Below are positions 44,968 to 54,331 of a stretch of 59,200 nt of DNA, piece after piece; position 1 is the first letter of the stretch; each line of letters begins with the position of its first letter. This stretch comes from Nostoc punctiforme NIES-2108 (lineage in GTDB: Bacteria; Cyanobacteriota; Cyanobacteriia; Cyanobacteriales; Nostocaceae): the NCBI GenBank assembly GCA_003326195.1, contig LXQE01000136.1, positions 113,953 to 173,152 of the forward strand. The letters are read 5' to 3'. Position numbers and translations under genes: made by a program. The notes under the pieces were generated by a model that saw only the letters and a list, made by a program, of their open reading frames with translations, was not told where the DNA came from and did no database searches.

Positions 44968-47157
44968 TCACAGCAACTTATCTGGTGTAATTGGCAAATT
45001 ACGAATCCGCTTACCTGTGGCATGATAAACTGCATTAGATATGGCAGCGGCTACCCCAACAATCGGAAGTTCCCCCAAGCTTTTGGTTCCTAGCGCATTC
45101 ACATAAGGATCGTGTTCTTCAATAAATTGCACTTCCATGTTGGGGATATCTGCATGAACGGGAATCAGATAATCGGAAAGGTTAGCACCAACTATTCTGC
45201 CCTGATTAGCATCCATTACAGTTTTCTCCATCAGCGCCATACCAATTCCCCAGGTAATTCCGCCGATAACTTGACTCCGCGCTGTCTTGAAGTTGAGAAT
45301 TCGCCCAGCATCATAAACGCCTACGCAACGTCTAACTTTAATTTCTCCTAACAACTCATCAACTGCAACTTCGACAAATACCGCACCAAATGAGTGTTTG
45401 GCGTATTGTTGGCTCTCTGGATTGAGTAAGGATTCCTCTGTAACTTCTAAACTTTCTAATCCATGACGGCGCAGAATATCGCTGTAGCTGTCTCGCTTTG
45501 ATGGGTCTTGTTTTGAAAATATTTGCCCTGACTCAACGGTAATATCTTCTGTTTGCGATCCGTAAAGCAGAGAATTTGCATCTACGATCGCCATTTTAAT
45601 TATCTTATCCCGTGCGGCAATCGCGGCTTGATGCACCGCCGGGGAAACACTGGCAACGGTAATTGAGTTCCCTGTCATCGGGGCTTTGGGAAGATTGGTA
45701 TCACCTAATTCAAACTGCACTGGTAATCCTAATACCTCAGCAGCTACCTGCGTCATCACTGTATATGTACCAGTACCGATGTCTTGAGTACCACTTTGTA
45801 CTTTTACTTCTCCAGTAGCAAAAATTTCTACCTTGACTGATGCAGTTCTAGCATTGGTGGGAAATGTCGCACTTGCCATTCCCCAACCAATCAGGAAATG
45901 ACGATCTCGCAGGGAACGGGGAACTGGATTGCGTTGTGCCCATCCAAAAATTTCTGCCCCTTTTTGATAACATTCTTTCAGAGATTTACTTGACCAAGGT
46001 AATCCTTTGTGGGGATCGATATCTGCATGATTTCTCAGTCTTAGTTCAATTGGGTCAATATTTAAGGTGTATGCCAGTTCATCCATTGCCGATTCTAAAG
46101 CAAACATTCCCGGCGCTTCTCCTGGCCCCCGCATAAAGGTTGGTGTGCCGGCGTTGATGCGTCCCAAACGGTATTTAATTTCCAAATTGGCACAGGCGTA
46201 CATCATCGTTGTTGCTGCACCCACAGGTTCGGCAAAGTCATCAAACAGGGAAGTTAAAGATGTCCCAATTTGCTCGATTACAGTTAGTTTGCCTTCCTTG
46301 GTTGCACCTAACGTTAGCTGCTGCTGAGTTTCAGAACGGTGGCCGCAAGCTGTGTACATTTGCGATCGCGTTAGCACAACTTTTACTGGGCGTTTTACTT
46401 GCCGAGCTGCGATCGCTGCTAAGATCGTATGCGATCGCAGCAGTGCTTTACAACCAAATCCGCCGCCTAAATATTTGGAGATGACGCGGACATTTTCTTC
46501 GGGAATATTCAGAATAGATGCGATTCGGTTTTGGGTTGCAGAAACGCCTTGAGTGGTTTCATATAGTGTCAAGTTATCCCCTGACCACATCGCGATCGTT
46601 GCAGAAGGTTCTAGGGGATTATGATGTTCTATTGGCGTAGTATAAACTTGCTCTACTAAGACATCTGCCTGTACTTTCCCCGATTCAACGTCGCCTCTGG
46701 TGATTTTAGCTGGTATCGTGCCAAAAAATATTGATTCGGGTTCAAATATCTCTGTATGTGCCATTGTGACTGTCGGGATGGCTTCTTCGTAGATAATTTT
46801 TATCCTAGAGGCAGCAGTTTCGGCTTCTTCTAAAGTTTGGGCAATTACAATCCCCAGATGTTGACCATCGTAGTAGATATTATGGTCTTTTTCAGTTGAC
46901 TGAGGTTGTGGAGGGCCAAAGAAGGGTATTTTTATTAGAGATGGGGTTTGTTGGTAAGTAACGATATCTATTACACCAGGGGAGACTGCGGCTGCTGTTG
47001 TGTCTATTTGGATAATTTTACCGCTGGCGATCGCACTTTGAAAAATCACTCCATAAGTTAAATTCTCGATTGGCACATCGGCTGTGTAAGGCGCTTCTCC
47101 CGTTACTTTCAGCCTACCATCAACGCGATCGAGTGGTTTCCCAATAATTTTATTCAT
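44968..47157 (-). CDS. Molybdenum hydroxylase, molybdopterin-binding subunit (xanthine dehydrogenase/PaoC type)
   Basis: A 729-residue large subunit. It has GKPLDRVDGRLKVTGEAPYTADV at the start, KYLGGGFGCKALLRSHTILAAIAARQVKRPVKVVLTR, and FMRGPGEAPGMFALESAMDELAY, which lines the molybdenum cofactor pocket. GTQDIGTGTYTVMTQVAAEVLGLP and the terminal GELPIVGVAAAISNAVYHATG provide the cofactor-binding turn and catalytic Glu. Such enzymes oxidise aldehydes or purines by hydroxylation. The three genes overlap (4 bp here, 14 bp next) and run leftward from 48666 in the order small, medium, large subunit, as in E. coli paoABC. The substrate cannot be told. Confidence 0.92.
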   Translation of the reverse strand: MNKIIGKPLDRVDGRLKVTGEAPYTADVPIENLTYGVIFQSAIASGKIIQIDTTAAAVSPGVIDIVTYQQTPSLIKIPFFGPPQPQSTEKDHNIYYDGQHLGIVIAQTLEEAETAASRIKIIYEEAIPTVTMAHTEIFEPESIFFGTIPAKITRGDVESGKVQADVLVEQVYTTPIEHHNPLEPSATIAMWSGDNLTLYETTQGVSATQNRIASILNIPEENVRVISKYLGGGFGCKALLRSHTILAAIAARQVKRPVKVVLTRSQMYTACGHRSETQQQLTLGATKEGKLTVIEQIGTSLTSLFDDFAEPVGAATTMMYACANLEIKYRLGRINAGTPTFMRGPGEAPGMFALESAMDELAYTLNIDPIELRLRNHADIDPHKGLPWSSKSLKECYQKGAEIFGWAQRNPVPRSLRDRHFLIGWGMASATFPTNARTASVKVEIFATGEVKVQSGTQDIGTGTYTVMTQVAAEVLGLPVQFELGDTNLPKAPMTGNSITVASVSPAVHQAAIAARDKIIKMAIVDANSLLYGSQTEDITVESGQIFSKQDPSKRDSYSDILRRHGLESLEVTEESLLNPESQQYAKHSFGAVFVEVAVDELLGEIKVRRCVGVYDAGRILNFKTARSQVIGGITWGIGMALMEKTVMDANQGRIVGANLSDYLIPVHADIPNMEVQFIEEHDPYVNALGTKSLGELPIVGVAAAISNAVYHATGKRIRNLPITPDKLL

Positions 47158-48131
47158 AATTTTTCTGCCACAACTGAGAGTGCGCGGATCAAAGCGCGTT
47201 TGACTAACTCAATTTTGAATTCATTGTGTGTTTGCGGTTTTGCTTCCTTGACGGCTGCTGCTGCTGCGGCTGTAAAGATATCTTCGTTAATTGCTTTCCC
47301 TTTGAGAAATTCCTCAGCATCTCTTGCACGCCAAGGTTTAGGTGCTACTCCCCCAAAAGCGATACGTGCTGATTTTATCATGTCTTGTTCTATATCTAAG
47401 GCAACAGCTACAGAAACGAGAGCAAATTCGTAAGAAGCTCGATCCCTTACTTTTAAATAATGGGACTTATATGCAAAATCTGGAACTTCAATAGCAACAA
47501 TTAATTCTCCAGGCTGTAATAGAGTTTCTTTGGCTGGTGTCTCACCTGGTAAAAGATAAAAATCATGAATTGAAATTCGATGTGATTGTTCTATTCCTTG
47601 GATACAAATCACTGCATCTAATGCGGTCAAAGCTACAGCTAAATCGGAAGGATGAACGGCAATACAATGTTCGCTTGCTCCGAAAATGGAATGCATTCGA
47701 TTATAACCTGTAATTGCCGAACAACCTATACCGGGAGTGCGTTTATTACAAGGAAAAACCGGATCGCGAAAATAACCACAGCGGACTCGTTGCAGTAAAT
47801 TCCCACCCACTGTTGCCATATTTCGCAGTTGCGGTGAAGCGCTTTGTAATAAAGCTTGGCTAATTACGGGATAACATTCCTGAATTTGGGGATGAAAAGC
47901 CACATCGCTCATTCGAGAAATCGCCCCAATGCGGATTCCATTTGCTTGAGATTCAATATCTGCTAAGGGCAAACTATTAATATCAATTAATATATTCGCT
48001 GTTTGGACTCCATCTTTCATTAACCCTAGTAAATCTGTGCCACCAGCAATAAATGCAGCAGTTTTGTCTTGCTCAACTGTGGCGATCGCCACTTCTTTTG
48101 AGGTAACTTTAGCATAACTAAATGGCTGCAT
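47154..48131 (-). CDS. Molybdenum hydroxylase, FAD-binding subunit (PaoB/XdhB type)
   Basis: A 325-residue medium subunit. AAFIAGGTDLLGLMKDGVQTANILIDINSL binds FAD near the N terminus; NMATVGGNLLQRVRCGYFR and the inserted PCNKRTPGIGCSAITGYNRMHSIFG with its cysteines are typical of the PaoB group, which may hold an extra iron-sulfur cluster. IAFGGVAPKPWRARDAEEFLKGK is the C-terminal CO-dehydrogenase-flavoprotein motif. It hands electrons from the iron-sulfur subunit to the acceptor. Confidence 0.92.
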   Translation of the reverse strand: MQPFSYAKVTSKEVAIATVEQDKTAAFIAGGTDLLGLMKDGVQTANILIDINSLPLADIESQANGIRIGAISRMSDVAFHPQIQECYPVISQALLQSASPQLRNMATVGGNLLQRVRCGYFRDPVFPCNKRTPGIGCSAITGYNRMHSIFGASEHCIAVHPSDLAVALTALDAVICIQGIEQSHRISIHDFYLLPGETPAKETLLQPGELIVAIEVPDFAYKSHYLKVRDRASYEFALVSVAVALDIEQDMIKSARIAFGGVAPKPWRARDAEEFLKGKAINEDIFTAAAAAAVKEAKPQTHNEFKIELVKRALIRALSVVAEKL

Positions 48132-48666
48132 CTTGCTTTTCCTCTAGCACATCCTGAATCGCCGCAATAATATTTGGATATGCTCCACAACGGCAAAGGT
48201 TTCCACTCATTTTCTCTCGAATTTCTGCCTCAGATTTGGGCGATTCTTCCAATATCATCCCTACGGCTGAGATAATTTGACCCGATGTACAGTAGCCACA
48301 TTGAAAAGCATCATGGGTAATAAAGGCTGTTTGCATCGGATGGAGTTTACCATCTTGTGCTAATCCCTCAATTGTGGTAGTTTCAGCACCGATGTGCATG
48401 ATTGCCAAAGTCATACAAGAGTTAATTCGTCGATTATCAATTAATACAGTACATGCACCACATTCACCGCGATCGCAAGCTTTTTTAGTACCCATCAAAC
48501 CCAGCTTTTCTCGAAGTGCATCTAGTAAGGTAACACGAGGTTCTATCTTCAAGGAGTAAGATGTATTATTAACATTCAGTGATAATTCTACTTCCTCTGA
48601 ACCGAATATTTTCACTTCCTGAGTAAGTGAGTCTGAAGTTCTTGAAGCTAAGGAATTTTCTTCCAT
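48118..48666 (-). CDS. Molybdenum hydroxylase, 2Fe-2S subunit (PaoA/XdhC type)
   Basis: A 182-residue small subunit with two clusters. The plant-ferredoxin-type site is CDRGECGACTVLIDNRRINSC, and the second site is CGYCTSGQI followed by CRCGAYPNI. No twin-arginine signal is seen in the Ser/Thr-rich N terminus, unlike the periplasmic E. coli form, so this complex is probably cytoplasmic. First gene of the three-gene unit; it is divergent from the second giant kinase, 195 bp apart. Confidence 0.93.
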   Translation of the reverse strand: MEENSLASRTSDSLTQEVKIFGSEEVELSLNVNNTSYSLKIEPRVTLLDALREKLGLMGTKKACDRGECGACTVLIDNRRINSCMTLAIMHIGAETTTIEGLAQDGKLHPMQTAFITHDAFQCGYCTSGQIISAVGMILEESPKSEAEIREKMSGNLCRCGAYPNIIAAIQDVLEEKQDAAI

Positions 48667-48861
48667 GTCTCATGTAGATAATAATTACATCATTTACTAT
48701 ACTATCGATAAAAAGTCTGCGGTTATTCTAGCTTTACTTCCTGATATTTAGAATTCGAGAAGGTAACGGCAAGAATGGATAGCAAAATGCACCTTCTTGA
48801 AAAAATCATAGGGCGGATCTGGGAACACTAAATGCTAAGGTCTTAAAAATTCAAAAGAATT

Positions 48862-51800
48862 ATGATTAGCAGTGTAGTCACCATTCCCGGCTATCGAGTC
48901 AGCGAAGAACTCTACAACGGTTCTAGAACCCTAGTTTATCGGGCAGTTCGAGAGACTGACCAACAGCCTGTGGTCATTAAGCTGCTGAAAAATCCTTATC
49001 CCAGCTTCATTGAACTTTTGTCATTTCGCAATCAGTACACCATAGCTAAAAATCTCAACTTACCTGGAATCATTCAAACCTACAGCTTGGAAACGTACCA
49101 GAATGGCTATGCATTGATAATGGAAGACTTTGGGGGAATTTCCCTAAAGCAATGGGGAACTGTGCCAAACCTGATGGAATTTTTGCACTTAGCGATCGCC
49201 CTGTGCAATATATTAGATATTCTCATCCGTCATCGGATTATTCACAAAGATATCAAACCCGCCAATATTCTGATTAATCCAGAAACTCGTGATATCAGAC
49301 TCATTGATTTTAGTATTGCATCTCTGCTACCACGAGAAACCCAAAGCCTGAAAAGTCCCAATGTGTTGGAAGGGACACTCGGCTATTTGTCACCGGAACA
49401 AACCGGACGCATGAATCGCGGTATAGACTACCGCACTGATTTCTATTCTCTAGGCGTAACTTTTTACGAGTTACTGACGGGGCAATTACCTTTCCAATTA
49501 AACGACCCAATGGAGTTAGTGCATTGCCATATTGCCAAACTTCCACCTCTAGTACATGAAATTAATCCAGAAATTGCGCCGATACTCTCAGAAATTGTCA
49601 GCAAATTGATGGCGAAAAATGCTGAAGACCGCTATCAGAGTGCATTCGGGCTGAAATCTGATTTAGAAACTTGCTTACATCAACTCCAGCAAACGGGCAA
49701 AATTGAAAGTTTCCCCATTGGACAACGGGATGTTAGCGATCGCTTCATTATCCCTGAAAAACTCTATGGTCGGGAAGAGGAAGTCAAAACTTTGCTAGAA
49801 GCATTTGACCGCGTTACTAATCATCAGACAGAACTGATGTTAGTCGCAGGGTTTTCTGGGATTGGGAAAACGGCGATTATTAACGAAGTTCATAAGCCGA
49901 TTGCCCAACAACGGGGCTATTTCATCAAAGGCAAGTTTGACCAATTTAATCGGAATATTCCTTTTTCTGCCTTTGTACAGATGTTTCGAGATTTAATGGG
50001 GCAATTGAGCCGTGAAAATGATACTCAATTATCAGCTTGGAAAACCAAAATATTAGCAGCGCTGGGTGATAATGGGCAAGTTATTATTGAGGTAATTCCA
50101 GAACTAGAACAAATTATCGGTCAACAGCTACCATCACCTAATTTATCTGGAACTGCGGCACAGAATCGCTTTAATTTACTATTTAAAAATTTTATCCAAG
50201 TATTCACTACCAAAGAACATCCTCTGGTGATTTTTTTGGATGATTTGCAGTGGGCAGATTCAGCATCTTTGAAGTTAATGCAGTTGCTGATGGATGATTC
50301 AGTGAGGGGATATTTATTATTGATTGGAGCTTACCGAAATCATGAGGTTTCTGCTGCTCATCCTTTAATGTTGACACTAGAAGAGATTGCTAAAGCCAAA
50401 GTCACAATTAACATTATTACACTAGCACCTTTGAGTACAGCCAGCTTAAATCAACTAGTTGCCGATACCCTCAGTTGTTCGCAAGAAGTCGCACAACCAC
50501 TAACTCAACTGGTATATCAAAAGACTAAAGGTAATCCATTTTTTAGTACGCAATTTCTCAAAGCACTGCATGAAGATGGACTAATCCAGTTTGATTTTGA
50601 TCGGGGAATTTGGCAGTGTGATATTCCTGAAGTGAAAGCGTTAGCTTTAACGGATGACGTTGTTGAATTCATGGCATTGCAGTTGCAAAAGTTGCCAACA
50701 GCAACCCAGGATGTTTTGAAATTAGCGGCGTGCATTGGTAACGAATTTGACTTAGCAACCTTGGCGATGGCTACGCCCGCCGTTGGCGTTCGCGTTAGCG
50801 TCTCTGAAAGAGAAGCCTCTCCAAGAGTTGGCATCGCACGAGGCGCAGGCTCAAATAATCTGCCCACAACATCAGAAGCCGAAACTGCAACAGCCCTATG
50901 GAAAGCTTTACAAGAGGGCTTAATTCTACCTCAAACTGAAGTTTATAAGTTTTATATAGGTCAAGAGACTCAAACAATTGTAGGGCAAAATTCACAAGTA
51001 GTTACTTATAAGTTTTCCCACGATCGCGTCCAACAAGCTGCTTATTCCCTGATACCTGACGATGAGAAACAGACTACTCACTTAAGGCTGGGGCATCTAC
51101 TATTAAATAATATTTCTCCGAGCGATCAACAAGAGAATATTTTTCAAATTGTTAGTCAATTGAACATGGGGTTGGGGTTACTTACTCAACAGACCGAACG
51201 CAATCAACTAGCTCAATTAAATCTGGTAGCTGGACGGAAAGCCAAAGCTTCTACTGCCTATACTGCTGCGGTTCAGTATTTAACACTAGGAATAGAATTG
51301 TTAGCAGCAGACAGTTGGCAAAATCAGTATGCTTTGACGCTAGCGCTGTATGAGGAAGCCGCAGAAGCAGAATATTTAAACACCCACTTTGAACAAGCTA
51401 TCAGTCTAGCAGACCTGATCTTGCAAGAAACTACACATCTGTTAGACAGAATTAAGACCTATGAGCTAAAAGTTCAAATTTATATTGCTCAAGATCGGCA
51501 AGTTCAAGCTATTGAAACAGGTTTAAAAGCATTAGAGCAGTTAAAAATTTCGTTGATATTACCTGATGTAAAGCAGGAGAATCATTTAAAGCAACTACCA
51601 GAGTTGACAAGTTTAGCCAATATTTCAGAGATGAGCAATCCAGAATCTCTGGCTGCACTCCGGTTGCTGATTAGCATTACCCCTGCTGTGCATCATGTCA
51701 AACCGGATATGTTTCCGTCAGTGGCGTTGACGATGCTCCATCTTTGTCTTGAGCAGGGACATTCATCATTAGCTGCTTATGTCTATGGAATTTATGGCTT

Positions 51801-54306
51801 GTTTCTGTGTGCTGTAATCCAAGATGTAGACACTGCCTATCACTCAGGTCAGATATCTCTAAGGCTACTAGAACAATACCATGCCAAAGAACTCAGTTCC
51901 AAAATTTATATGCTCTTTGGTGTTTTTATTTGTGCTTGTAAAGAACATGGTCGAAATACACTCAAGTTCTTACGAGAAGGTATGCAGTGTGGATTAGAAG
52001 TTGGAGACATCGAATACGCTAGCTATGCAATGATGGCTGAGTCTGCACATTTATTCTTGGTTGGAGAACCTCTAAATTATGTTGAGAAAAGGCAAGCAAA
52101 ATATATTGATTTACTTTTAAACTTCAAACAAAAGCATTGTCTTGATTATGCCCAGATTTGGAGGCAACTCAGTTTAAACTTACTTGGGCAAACCTCCGAT
52201 CAGTTTCACCTGACTGGGATTGATTTCGATGAGACAGAAATGCTGCTGCATTTTCATAAAACCCATAATCATCAATCACTATTTGCAATATTTGTAGCTA
52301 AAACAGTTATCCTTTTTAATTTTGAAAAGTATGAACTGGCTGTAAATAATGCAGAGCAAGCCACTGAATTTGCAGATGGAGCCTTTGGTCTATTACTTGT
52401 TGCTGGACATAACTTTTACTATTCTTTGTCCTTACTTGCACGGTATTCGAACTGCGATCGCGTTCGCGTGCTGCCTCCAGCAGATCGCAATCAACAGGAA
52501 CGTTGCTTACATCAAGTAGCTACCAACCAAAAACTCATGCGCTACTGGGCCGATAATGCTCCTGCTAATTTCCAGCACAAGTATGATTTAGTTGAAGCAG
52601 AGATAGCGCGAGTGATGGGAGATACACTCAAAGCAATGGAGTATTACGATCGCGCCATTGCAGCAGCTAAAGAAAACGGCTACCTCAACGAAGAAGCACT
52701 TAGCAATGAGTTGGCAGCCAAATTCTACCTCAACTGGGGTAAAGAAAAGGTGGCTCAAGCCTACATCCAAGAAGCTTATTACTGCTACGCTCGTTGGGAT
52801 GCCAAAGCTAAAATCGATGACTTGGAAACACGTTATCCGCAATTACTCCAACCGATTTTGCAACAAAAGCAATTCACTATCCAGCCCTTAGAAACCCTCG
52901 CTATACCTGCCCGCACCATTCATCAACCAATGCAAACATCTAGCTCCAGCAGCACTTCTATCTCTGAAGTCTTGGATTTTGCCACGATCTTCAAAGCTTC
53001 CCAGAGTCTTTCTAGGGAGATTCAGTTAGACAAATTGCTCATTAACTTGCTCAATGCAATTATCACCAATGCTGGAGCGAGTAAATGTGTGCTGATATTG
53101 ATGCAAGAGAATGACTTGCAAGTAGAAGCGATCGCTCAACTAGGACAAGAACCTAGCATTGGATTAGCACTGCCAATAGATCGGAGTTTTGATATTCCTG
53201 TCAGCCTGATTTACATTGTCAAACGCAGTCTACAATCCCTTGTCATCGCTGATGCCAGAATAGAGGCTGTTCTGGTGGCTGATTTCTACATCACGAAGCA
53301 CCAGCCCAAGAGCCTATTGTGTAATCCCATCGTGCATCAGGGTAAACTGCTGGGAATTTTATATCTGGAAAATAACCTGGCTACGGAAGCATTTACACCA
53401 GACCGATTGGAAATTGTCAAGCTCTTATCGTCCCAAGCTGCCATTTCGATCGAAAACGCTAATCTCTACAATACTCTCGAACAGAAAGTTAGCGATCGCA
53501 CTCAACAACTTTCCCAAGCCCTAGAAGAACTCAAAACGACTCAAGATCAACTTGTGGAATCCAAGAAAATGGCTGCTTTAGGTAGCCTTGTCGCAGGGGT
53601 TGCTCATGAAGTTAATACCCCTGTTGGTACTAGCATCACACTGGTATCGACCCTAATTGATAAAACTACCGCTCTCATCACCACAGTTGAGCAGGGACAG
53701 CTGAAACGGGCAGATTTAACCAACTACCTGAACATTGCTAAAGAATGTGGAGATATTATTTTGACAAACCTTAATAGTGCCGCAGAGTTGGTGCAAAGTT
53801 TTAAACAGGTTGCTGTCGATCAAACTAACCTGGAGCGACGCACTATTAGGGTTAAAGTTTATCTGGAAGAAACGCTTTTTAGTTTGGCACCAAATTTAAG
53901 AAAAACACTACATACAGTAACTATAACTGGTGATGATACTGTAACCATTAACACTTATCCAGGAGCATTGGCACAAGTTGTCACCAATTTGGTGATGAAC
54001 TCTCTTATGCACGCATATCAGCCCGAAGAAGCTGGGGAAATGCACTTTCATGTCTTACAGCAAGCCGATCAAGCCATTATTCAGTACCGTGATGATGGCT
54101 GTGGTATTCCCGAAGAGTATCACAGCCGCATTTTTGAACCCTTTTTTACCACAGCAAGGCATCGCGGTGGAACAGGACTAGGATTGCATATTGTCTACAA
54201 TCTAGTCACCCAAAAATTGCGAGGAAGAATCAATGTGCAAAGCGAAGTGAAGAAGGGAACTCTATTTATAGTAACCCTTCCACTTGAGTCACAGGTTACT
54301 CCATGA
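48862..54306 (+). CDS. Giant Ser/Thr kinase - AAA ATPase - GAF - histidine kinase hybrid (HstK-type), paralogue 2
   Basis: An 1814-residue paralogue of the protein encoded at 29868. Kinase domain: Lys40, HKDIKPAN (Asp130), DFS. ATPase: Walker A AGFSGIGKT at 329-337. A helical repeat region and one GAF domain (about 1370-1535) follow, then a histidine kinase with His1582 in AGVAHEVNTPVG and an HATPase domain with FEPFFTT and GTGLGLHI. It lacks the second GAF of paralogue 1. Near residue 635 about 30 extra residues (ATPAVGVRVSVSEREASPRV and on) come from a small palindromic repeat inserted in frame at 50764-50837. A receiver-histidine kinase gene begins 25 bp downstream, so the two likely form a relay. 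Confidence 0.93.
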   Translation: MISSVVTIPGYRVSEELYNGSRTLVYRAVRETDQQPVVIKLLKNPYPSFIELLSFRNQYTIAKNLNLPGIIQTYSLETYQNGYALIMEDFGGISLKQWGTVPNLMEFLHLAIALCNILDILIRHRIIHKDIKPANILINPETRDIRLIDFSIASLLPRETQSLKSPNVLEGTLGYLSPEQTGRMNRGIDYRTDFYSLGVTFYELLTGQLPFQLNDPMELVHCHIAKLPPLVHEINPEIAPILSEIVSKLMAKNAEDRYQSAFGLKSDLETCLHQLQQTGKIESFPIGQRDVSDRFIIPEKLYGREEEVKTLLEAFDRVTNHQTELMLVAGFSGIGKTAIINEVHKPIAQQRGYFIKGKFDQFNRNIPFSAFVQMFRDLMGQLSRENDTQLSAWKTKILAALGDNGQVIIEVIPELEQIIGQQLPSPNLSGTAAQNRFNLLFKNFIQVFTTKEHPLVIFLDDLQWADSASLKLMQLLMDDSVRGYLLLIGAYRNHEVSAAHPLMLTLEEIAKAKVTINIITLAPLSTASLNQLVADTLSCSQEVAQPLTQLVYQKTKGNPFFSTQFLKALHEDGLIQFDFDRGIWQCDIPEVKALALTDDVVEFMALQLQKLPTATQDVLKLAACIGNEFDLATLAMATPAVGVRVSVSEREASPRVGIARGAGSNNLPTTSEAETATALWKALQEGLILPQTEVYKFYIGQETQTIVGQNSQVVTYKFSHDRVQQAAYSLIPDDEKQTTHLRLGHLLLNNISPSDQQENIFQIVSQLNMGLGLLTQQTERNQLAQLNLVAGRKAKASTAYTAAVQYLTLGIELLAADSWQNQYALTLALYEEAAEAEYLNTHFEQAISLADLILQETTHLLDRIKTYELKVQIYIAQDRQVQAIETGLKALEQLKISLILPDVKQENHLKQLPELTSLANISEMSNPESLAALRLLISITPAVHHVKPDMFPSVALTMLHLCLEQGHSSLAAYVYGIYGLFLCAVIQDVDTAYHSGQISLRLLEQYHAKELSSKIYMLFGVFICACKEHGRNTLKFLREGMQCGLEVGDIEYASYAMMAESAHLFLVGEPLNYVEKRQAKYIDLLLNFKQKHCLDYAQIWRQLSLNLLGQTSDQFHLTGIDFDETEMLLHFHKTHNHQSLFAIFVAKTVILFNFEKYELAVNNAEQATEFADGAFGLLLVAGHNFYYSLSLLARYSNCDRVRVLPPADRNQQERCLHQVATNQKLMRYWADNAPANFQHKYDLVEAEIARVMGDTLKAMEYYDRAIAAAKENGYLNEEALSNELAAKFYLNWGKEKVAQAYIQEAYYCYARWDAKAKIDDLETRYPQLLQPILQQKQFTIQPLETLAIPARTIHQPMQTSSSSSTSISEVLDFATIFKASQSLSREIQLDKLLINLLNAIITNAGASKCVLILMQENDLQVEAIAQLGQEPSIGLALPIDRSFDIPVSLIYIVKRSLQSLVIADARIEAVLVADFYITKHQPKSLLCNPIVHQGKLLGILYLENNLATEAFTPDRLEIVKLLSSQAAISIENANLYNTLEQKVSDRTQQLSQALEELKTTQDQLVESKKMAALGSLVAGVAHEVNTPVGTSITLVSTLIDKTTALITTVEQGQLKRADLTNYLNIAKECGDIILTNLNSAAELVQSFKQVAVDQTNLERRTIRVKVYLEETLFSLAPNLRKTLHTVTITGDDTVTINTYPGALAQVVTNLVMNSLMHAYQPEEAGEMHFHVLQQADQAIIQYRDDGCGIPEEYHSRIFEPFFTTARHRGGTGLGLHIVYNLVTQKLRGRINVQSEVKKGTLFIVTLPLESQVTP
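50764..50837. repeat. Palindromic repeat inserted in frame in the kinase gene
   Basis: The sequence runs from GCGATGGCTACGCCC to GGCATCGC, so GCGATG (50764-50769) is inverted as CATCGC (50832-50837). It is made of GGCGTTCGCGTTAGCGTCTC-type words common in Nostoc spacers (compare 3786-3840, 12180-12212, 58351-58380). The paralogue has 13 residues between TLA and LW here; this protein has 43. Confidence 0.75.
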
Positions 54307-54331
54307 ACGCCAGAATTAGGGATGATCGAGT

